From contig JANQPO010000020.1 of the NCBI GenBank assembly GCA_028289445.1, positions 1-64,000 on the forward strand: a stretch of DNA of 64,000 bases, written 5' to 3'. The stretch is from Tepidamorphaceae bacterium (GTDB taxonomy: Bacteria; Pseudomonadota; Alphaproteobacteria; Rhizobiales; JAKSCL01). Made by a program: the position numbers and the translations under genes. Shown in pieces: positions 59,129 to 64,000 of this stretch; positions within the stretch are counted from its first letter, which is position 1; every line of letters begins with the position of its first letter. The notes beneath the pieces are model-generated. The model saw only the letters and a program-made list of their open reading frames with translations. It was not told the origin of the DNA and made no database searches.

Positions 59129-60045
59129 ACCAGTCTGTCTTCGATACGCTGACGCTGATTGGTATCGGCCTGATCGGCTCGTCGATTGCTCGAACTGCGC
59201 GTGAGCGGGGTCTCGCAGGGTCGCTTGTCATTTGCGACAGCGATCCCGAGGTCCTTGCGCGTGCCGAGGCGCTCGGGCTCGGCGATCGGTATCACCAGGA
59301 CCCCGCCGACGCAGTTCGCGACGCGGACGCTGTGTTCATCTGTGTGCCGGTCGGCGCAATAGAGGCTGTGACCTGCATGATCGCTCCAGCGCTCAAGCCC
59401 GGCGCGATCATATCCGACACCGGATCGGTCAAGATGACGCCTGCCACTGTATTTCGCCGGCACCTGCCCGATACGGCGCACGGCATACCTGGTCATCCAG
59501 TCGCCGGCACCGAGGAGTCTGGCCCGGACGCCGGTTTCGCCACGTTGTTCGATCAACGCTGGTTCATCGCGACACCGCCGAAAGACGCCGATCAGGACGC
59601 CATCGCCCGGCTGACGGCCTTTTGGGAAGGTTGCGGTTCAACGGTCGAGCTGATGGACGCGGAGCATCACGACCGGGTTCTGGCGATCACCAGCCACCTG
59701 CCGCATCTCATTGCCTACAATATCGTCGGCACAGTGTCGGAGCTTGAAGACGACACGAAGACCGAGGTCATCAAATTCTCAGCGTCGGGCTTTCGCGATT
59801 TCACGCGTCTGGCAGCGTCCGACCCGACCATGTGGCGCGACGTGTTCTTGAACAACCAGGAAGCGGTCTTGGAAATGCTTGGCCGCTTTACCGAGGATTT
59901 GACCGCGCTGCAGAAAGCGATCCGGCGGGGCGACGGTGCCGCACTCTTTGACCGCTTCACGCAGACCCGCGATATCCGACGCGGGGTCATCGATGCCGGT
60001 CAAGAGATTGACGCACCGGACTTCGGCCGCCACGTTTTAGATTAG
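59125..60045 (+). CDS. tyrC: Prephenate/arogenate dehydrogenase family protein
   Basis: NAD(P)-dependent dehydrogenase of 306 aa that makes 4-hydroxyphenylpyruvate or tyrosine. The Rossmann motif is [19 protein letters not shown] at the N terminus; [27 protein letters not shown] and [12 protein letters not shown] are typical of the family. The pairing with hisC favours a cyclohexadienyl/arogenate dehydrogenase, but the substrate cannot be set from sequence. The stop overlaps the convergent DUF2125 stop. Confidence 0.93.
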   Translation: MNQSVFDTLTLIGIGLIGSSIARTARERGLAGSLVICDSDPEVLARAEALGLGDRYHQDPADAVRDADAVFICVPVGAIEAVTCMIAPALKPGAIISDTGSVKMTPATVFRRHLPDTAHGIPGHPVAGTEESGPDAGFATLFDQRWFIATPPKDADQDAIARLTAFWEGCGSTVELMDAEHHDRVLAITSHLPHLIAYNIVGTVSELEDDTKTEVIKFSASGFRDFTRLAASDPTMWRDVFLNNQEAVLEMLGRFTEDLTALQKAIRRGDGAALFDRFTQTRDIRRGVIDAGQEIDAPDFGRHVLD

Positions 60046-61142
60046 AACAGCCGCGGCAGGACACCCAGACGCATGGCGCCGAGCGCGACAGCGCCTTGCT
60101 CGATCTTCAACTCAACCGCACGGCCTTCGACGCCATTCACCGTCGCCGCGCGGCCGAATATACCGGCCGCCGTTGTCAGCATCGCGAAATAGGCGGCCGT
60201 TGGATCGCTCCCTGCGGTCGCCGGATCCCTGGTGGCCATGCCGATATCGAACTCACCGTTCAAAGCACCGTCGGGCGTTGCCCGCACGGCTCCTGTGCTT
60301 ACCAAAGTTGTGTTGTCGTCCGTGAGCGTCAGGTTCTTCAATTCGACCTCGCCATCCGCAGCCTGCCAGGCACGCCAGAACGCCGATGACAGGCGTGTGG
60401 TCGGCGGCACACCCGTCACCGCGCCGTCAAGCGATCCGGTCCAGGGCACTGTCCCACCGTTGACCGTCATTGCATCGGCGCGGATTGCGACATCGAAATC
60501 CTGCAACGGCGGCGCCGAGACCCGCTCCGGCATTCTCCGGGCGTGGATGGCAATCTGTGTCGCGGTGCCGGAGATCTTTTGATCCGGCGTCGCCGCGACC
60601 GTGAACACCGGTGTATCCGCCACGACCGACACACGGTCGAACTGCAACCCGCTAAGCGACAGGCTGGCTTGAAGCAGCGACCATTCGGCATTGGCAATTT
60701 CGGCACCGCGATAGGCGATCTGCCCAGGACTCTTTACCTCGAAGATCATACGCGTCGGCCGGTAGGCCTGAGCAACGCCGATCGCCTCCGGCACCGCGAT
60801 ACGCAGATCCTCAGCCGCATGAACAATCGTCAGATCGGTGCAGCGATATTGGAAGCGGAACGGGTATCCCGTCAGCGCTTCGTCGGCGCAGTCATACGTC
60901 CGGCCGGACGATGCTTCCTGCACGCGCCAGTCGGTGATCGCGGCTTCCACCTGCGCCCGGCCAAAAAACCAGACCGCCGACCAGACCGCCGCCAAAAGAC
61001 CAAGGCCAATGATCGGCACATAGAGCCGCCATCGGCGCGGTTTTTCGGGTTCGAGCCCTGCAGCGATTTGGGTCACGCCGGTCTTTTCGACTCTTTTCGA
61101 TGATGCGCTTGGCTTGCGCCTCTCGCGGTTGCACCGCCTCAT
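60042..61142 (-). CDS. DUF2125 domain-containing membrane-anchored protein
   Basis: Protein of 366 aa with one N-terminal membrane segment (LYVPIIGLGLLAAVWSAVWFF) and a long extracytoplasmic DUF2125 domain of repeated beta strands (for example EALTGYPFRFQYRCTDLTI, IAYRGAEIANAEWSLLQASLSL). Such proteins may work at the cell envelope; function unknown. The ATG at 61142 has AGG nearby and lies 23 bases from the divergent ChaC gene. Confidence 0.9.
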   Translation of the reverse strand: MRRCNRERRKPSASSKRVEKTGVTQIAAGLEPEKPRRWRLYVPIIGLGLLAAVWSAVWFFGRAQVEAAITDWRVQEASSGRTYDCADEALTGYPFRFQYRCTDLTIVHAAEDLRIAVPEAIGVAQAYRPTRMIFEVKSPGQIAYRGAEIANAEWSLLQASLSLSGLQFDRVSVVADTPVFTVAATPDQKISGTATQIAIHARRMPERVSAPPLQDFDVAIRADAMTVNGGTVPWTGSLDGAVTGVPPTTRLSSAFWRAWQAADGEVELKNLTLTDDNTTLVSTGAVRATPDGALNGEFDIGMATRDPATAGSDPTAAYFAMLTTAAGIFGRAATVNGVEGRAVELKIEQGAVALGAMRLGVLPRLF

Positions 61143-61165
61143 AGCACCTGTTAGCGGAATACGCC

Positions 61166-61720
61166 ATGAGGCAAGCGGACACGGTGAATGACACACGCTG
61201 GGTGTTCGGCTACGGCTCGCTGATGTGGCGGCCGGGATTCGCGCATACCGATCGCCAGCCGGCGCATCTGACCGGTCTGCACCGCTCTTTGTGCGTCTAT
61301 TCCTACGTCCATCGCGGCACACCGGACCGGCCGGGCCTGGTTCTTGGATTGAATCATGGCGGTGCGTGTCGCGGCGTCGCGTTCAAGGTGACCGACGCCG
61401 ACTGGCCGGACGTGGTCGCCTATCTGCGCGACCGGGAACAAGTCACCAATGTCTACCTGGAACGCGTGCGGCCGATCCGGGTCGGTGCCGACGGCGACAG
61501 CCGCGTCGTCAAGGCGCTGTGTTATGTCGTCGATCGCCGGCATGAACAGTATGCCGGCGACCTGTCGCTTGAAACGATGCTGGACATGATCCCGGTCAGC
61601 ACCGGGCGATCGGGACCGAACACCGAGTATGTGCTGAACACGGTGGCGCATTTGGAGGAAATCGGCGTCGCCGACACGAAGCTCTACGCGCTCGCGCGGC
61701 GACTGAGAGACCTGAGCTGA
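61166..61720 (+). CDS. Gamma-glutamylcyclotransferase, ChaC type
   Basis: Enzyme of 184 aa predicted to split glutathione into 5-oxoproline and Cys-Gly. The hallmark substrate loop VFGYGSLMWRPGF occurs at residues 13-25, followed by a ChaC-like GACRGVAFKVTDADWPDVVAYLRDRE. A GTG at 61184 is an alternative start. Its stop lies six bases from the stop of the convergent SOS-type gene. Confidence 0.92.
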   Translation: MRQADTVNDTRWVFGYGSLMWRPGFAHTDRQPAHLTGLHRSLCVYSYVHRGTPDRPGLVLGLNHGGACRGVAFKVTDADWPDVVAYLRDREQVTNVYLERVRPIRVGADGDSRVVKALCYVVDRRHEQYAGDLSLETMLDMIPVSTGRSGPNTEYVLNTVAHLEEIGVADTKLYALARRLRDLS

Positions 61721-61726
61721 TAAGGT

Positions 61727-62113
61727 CTAGGCGGCCAACCGTATAGCTGCCGGTTCGTCCATCGCTCGATCGAAGGCCTCTGCCACCTCGCGCCGCTCAG
61801 TGGCTGATGGTGCCACCGCATGTACGTGCACCTCGACGTTCGGCTGGCGAAGCGCGACACGCACCGTTTCGTAAAACGTAAAGGCACCTGGAAACGGGCC
61901 TGTTTCACCGACCCAGATCGGCGTGCGAACGTCCCCGTCAACGACGACCACCAGCGCGACGGAATCACACAGATCGATCGCATCGTCTGGACGAAGAACC
62001 GAAACCACGTAGTGCGACCCATCCGGCAGCGTCCAATAGCCATGCTCGGGCACGTGCTTGGCGCCGGCTAAAAACCGCAAACGTTCTGTGGTTTTCGAAG
62101 TCGAGTAGTACAT
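61727..62113 (-). CDS. Unknown protein under a LexA-overlapped promoter
   Basis: I cannot name this 128-aa protein. It has no signal peptide or membrane segment. The middle and end read TPIWVGETGPF..., then VEVHVHAVAPSATERREVAEAFDRAMDEP. The VGETG and His-Val-His/basic-helix layout loosely recalls GIY-YIG nuclease domains, but the leading GIY-like strand and catalytic arginine are not identifiable, so this is speculation. GGAG sits a few bases upstream of the ATG. The promoter (62136-62164) has its -10 inside a LexA box, so DNA-damage induction is likely. Confidence 0.82.
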   Translation of the reverse strand: MYYSTSKTTERLRFLAGAKHVPEHGYWTLPDGSHYVVSVLRPDDAIDLCDSVALVVVVDGDVRTPIWVGETGPFPGAFTFYETVRVALRQPNVEVHVHAVAPSATERREVAEAFDRAMDEPAAIRLAA

Positions 62114-62130
62114 GAGGTCTCCACAAACGT

Positions 62131-62145
62131 GAACAAAAGTAGAAC
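62131..62145 (-). promoter_or_regulatory. LexA (SOS) box
   Basis: On the minus strand, GTTC-TACTTTT-GTTC is an exact alphaproteobacterial LexA operator (GTTC-N7-GTTC). Its middle contains the -10 hexamer TACTTT. It ends 17 bases before the ATG at 62113. Confidence 0.85.
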
Positions 62146-62164
62146 AAACTGATGAATTTGTCAA
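62136..62164 (-). promoter_or_regulatory. Sigma70 promoter overlapped by the LexA box
   Basis: A consensus -35 TTGACA (62159-62164) is separated by exactly 17 bases from -10 TACTTT (62136-62141) on the minus strand. LexA binding would cover the -10. The predicted leader is about 15 bases with a GGAG ribosome site. Confidence 0.82.
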
Positions 62165-62243
62165 TACTCGGCCCACCATCGTTCGATTTAGATGGAGTCC
62201 CACATGGATTGTACTAGTGACCCTTGTCACACAATCGCGTGAA

Positions 62244-63023
62244 TCAAGCGGTTTGAGCGTCGGTCGCTGTACTGGGCAACATCGCGTTGCTCGCCGTCTC
62301 GATGTCCGATTCAAGCCGCTGCATGAACGCGCGCCGGGCGAGGCCAGGCTCAATAGGCGGAAGGATGTGAACCTGGACGGTGCCAGGGTAGCGCAGCCAG
62401 CTTCTCCGTGGCCAATAGAGGCCGGAGTTGAGCGCGATTGGCACACAGGGGCACGCGCAGGCCGCGTAGAGATTGGCGACGCCAGGCTTGTAATCGGGCG
62501 CAGCACCCGGTGTGCGCCTCGTACCCTCCGGGAAGATCACGATCTGCCGGCCATCGTTGATCGCATCTTGCGCCTCGCGCGTGATCGCCTTCAACGCCTT
62601 CATGCCGGCTGCGCGGTCGACAGAGATCATTCCGAATTTCATGAGGTACCAGCCGAACAGCGGGATGCGGGTGAGCTGCTTCTTCAAAATGAAGGTCGGA
62701 TAGTCGAAGAGCGGCACAAGAGCCAACGTCTCCCAGGCCGATTGATGCTTCGAGGCGGCGAGATAGCCGCCCGCCGGCAGGTTCTCCAGACCGCGAATGT
62801 TGAAGTCGATACCGACGATCAGTTTCGCAAGCCAGATCGTCGACCTGCACCAGGTCTTTACGACGACGAAGAGGGGTCGCGCGGGCAGCACAAACAACGG
62901 GACGGACACCAGCAAGAAGAGCAGTGTGTTCACATAGAACGCGACGTTGAACACGGTCGAGCGAACGACCACGCCGATGCCTGCCCTTATCTCCAACTGG
63001 CCTTCGACCTCAACCCGTGTCAT
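62244..63023 (-). CDS. plsC: 1-acyl-sn-glycerol-3-phosphate acyltransferase PlsC
   Basis: Membrane acyltransferase of 259 aa that makes phosphatidic acid from lysophosphatidate. Motif I is SKHQSAWETLAL (HX4E here, HX4D in the broad family; the Glu form is common in Hyphomicrobiales as I recall), and motif III is FPEGTRRTPGA. One hydrophobic segment (NTLLFLLVSVPLFVLP) anchors it. The ATG at 63023 overlaps the end of ydcF by 14 bases. It closes an ftsX-ydcF-plsC run on this strand. Confidence 0.93.
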   Translation of the reverse strand: MTRVEVEGQLEIRAGIGVVVRSTVFNVAFYVNTLLFLLVSVPLFVLPARPLFVVVKTWCRSTIWLAKLIVGIDFNIRGLENLPAGGYLAASKHQSAWETLALVPLFDYPTFILKKQLTRIPLFGWYLMKFGMISVDRAAGMKALKAITREAQDAINDGRQIVIFPEGTRRTPGAAPDYKPGVANLYAACACPCVPIALNSGLYWPRRSWLRYPGTVQVHILPPIEPGLARRAFMQRLESDIETASNAMLPSTATDAQTA

Positions 63024-63585
63024 TGACCCGGTTTCTGACCAGCGCGAAGACATATTTCGCATATTCGGAGAAATAAACACGACCGGCCTGGGGATTGCGC
63101 CACCAGACGTGGTCGCCGGATACGGGTACCGGATAGGCGACGAGGTCATATCCCTGCATCGCGCGCTCGAACTCCATTATGCTGCGCGGCATATGGTAGC
63201 TCGATGTCACGACGACCAGGCGTTGGAAGTCATTCTGCTCACTCCAGATGCGTGCTTGGACGGCATTTCCGATTGTGTCGAGCGCCTCACGATCGATATC
63301 CACACAGCATGAAAAGAGTTCGGCATCGCCGTTGACCACCGCAATGATATCCTCACGCGTCGTCGCCTCGAACACGCCGGTGATGAGCAAACGTTCGCCG
63401 CGACCGTGCTTGAGAAGATCGAGACCGACGGCGATACGGTCCGGTGCGCCGGTCAGAACGATGATGCCGTCGCCGGTGATCGTGTCGGTGGCGATACTCG
63501 CGGTCAGTTGCCGGGTGAAGTGCAAAAAACCACCGATATAGATCGCCACGCCAATCGCCGCGAGCACAAGAAACCGTCGAATCAT
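63010..63585 (-). CDS. YdcF family protein (DUF218)
   Basis: Protein of 191 aa with an N-terminal membrane segment (FLVLAAIGVAIYIGGFL) and a DUF218 domain (GIIVLTGAPDRIAVGLDLLKHGRGERLLITGVFEATT, VVVTSSYHMPRSIMEFERAM). DUF218 proteins such as SanA/YdcF affect envelope properties; the biochemical role is uncertain. The ATG at 63585 is preferred to one at 63603. It lies between ftsX and plsC, as in related genomes. Confidence 0.92.
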   Translation of the reverse strand: MIRRFLVLAAIGVAIYIGGFLHFTRQLTASIATDTITGDGIIVLTGAPDRIAVGLDLLKHGRGERLLITGVFEATTREDIIAVVNGDAELFSCCVDIDREALDTIGNAVQARIWSEQNDFQRLVVVTSSYHMPRSIMEFERAMQGYDLVAYPVPVSGDHVWWRNPQAGRVYFSEYAKYVFALVRNRVNDTG

Positions 63586-63646
63586 GGATCGGTTTTCGCA
63601 CACTTACCATGCCCATTCAAAGCCCGGCGCCGACAGTGGCGCGGGG

Positions 63647-64000
63647 CTACTGAAGCGCGTGGAGGTACCGCAGCACCGTGGCGCGTGTCGTCAGTGCGGT
63701 GAGCGCCGTCACCAGACCGACGATCACCGCGATACCGATCAGCGTTATCGTGTCGATGCCGAAATCGCCGATCAGAATGCGGACCTCCGTCGCCTGCTGA
63801 ACGTCCAGCCAGCGTGCGAGCAACGTCGACAAGAAGGTGAGAACCCCGATTGCCGCCAGTCCACCCAATACGCCGGCGCGCAGACCGAGCACCAGGAAAT
63901 GCCTCTGAAACTCCGCGGCTATGAAGTGCTCCGGCGCGCCGACAAAGTGCAAAACCTCGATGACCTCGCGATTGCCGGACATGGTGCCGCGCGTCGCGAA
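63647..64000 (-). CDS. ftsX: Cell division protein FtsX, C-terminal part (partial)
   Basis: Permease-like partner of FtsE at the septum that controls peptidoglycan hydrolases. Only the last 117 residues lie in the window; the frame runs on past base 64000 without a start. The diagnostic FATRGTMSGNREVIEVLHFVGA is followed by three membrane segments (LGGLAAIGVLTFLSTLLA, LIGIAVIVGLVTALTAL). The stop is at 63647, 61 bases before ydcF. FtsE should lie just beyond the window. Confidence 0.95.
   Translation of the reverse strand, partial: FATRGTMSGNREVIEVLHFVGAPEHFIAAEFQRHFLVLGLRAGVLGGLAAIGVLTFLSTLLARWLDVQQATEVRILIGDFGIDTITLIGIAVIVGLVTALTALTTRATVLRYLHALQ

Overview
This is a high-GC alphaproteobacterial chromosome segment. 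Gene content and order point to the order Hyphomicrobiales (Rhizobiales): lysC-ptsP-prfA-prmC-DUF4167-clpB, comF-grxC-nitrilase-DUF1178, argJ/parvulin/secA, bolA/J-protein/cobS/cobT, rpmB/DUF3108/Suv3-type helicase/S4/fdxA/carD, phaR/phaA/phaB, metX-metW/hisC-tyrC and ftsX-ydcF-plsC. A Hyphomicrobiales-type palindromic intergenic repeat supports this. The genus cannot be named from the sequence.

Layout. 1-480: 5' end of a 16S rRNA gene on the minus strand, with boxA and two promoters. 550-5.4 kb: an M23 peptidase convergent with clpB. 5.7-12.2 kb: a minus-strand run of DUF4167, prmC, prfA, ptsP and lysC. 12.4-18.0 kb: ubiG, then a lower-GC pair of unrecognised genes and a palindromic repeat, then comF-grxC-nitrilase-DUF1178 and a complex-I-assembly-type methyltransferase. 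18.0-24.1 kb: an orphan Flp pilin, mutT, a 266-bp MITE, argJ, a parvulin and secA. 24.1-34 kb: a class III cyclase, an SLC13/RCK transporter, an L,D-transpeptidase lipoprotein, accA, xerD with a tiny membrane protein, then aroK-aroB-CNNM. 34-38 kb: bolA against a J-domain protein, cobS and cobT. 38-45 kb: a YhhQ-type transporter, rpmB, DUF3108, the helicase, S4 protein, fdxA and carD. 45-52 kb: fhs, a gamma-glutamyltransferase family protein and the polyhydroxybutyrate genes. 52-64 kb: an EEP-family protein, a DMT exporter, a cupin, gloB, methyltransferase, metW-metX, hisC-tyrC, DUF2125, ChaC, an SOS-type gene, plsC, ydcF and a partial ftsX.

Most of the window is conserved housekeeping DNA: translation termination, protein export, amino-acid, cobalamin and storage-polymer metabolism, and envelope work. 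Four spots go beyond this. (1) A MITE with perfect 23-bp inverted ends and a TA duplication sits exactly in the argJ-mutT junction. It supplies the third base of argJ's stop codon and has apparently broken an ancestral ATGA overlap. (2) A 128-aa gene of unknown function has a textbook promoter whose -10 lies inside an alphaproteobacterial LexA box; a second LexA-type box precedes the Suv3-like helicase. (3) A lower-GC accessory pair interrupts an otherwise conserved block at 13.2-14.4 kb. (4) There are structured leaders upstream of carD and rpmB. No CRISPR array, tRNA, prophage or complete transposase gene was seen.
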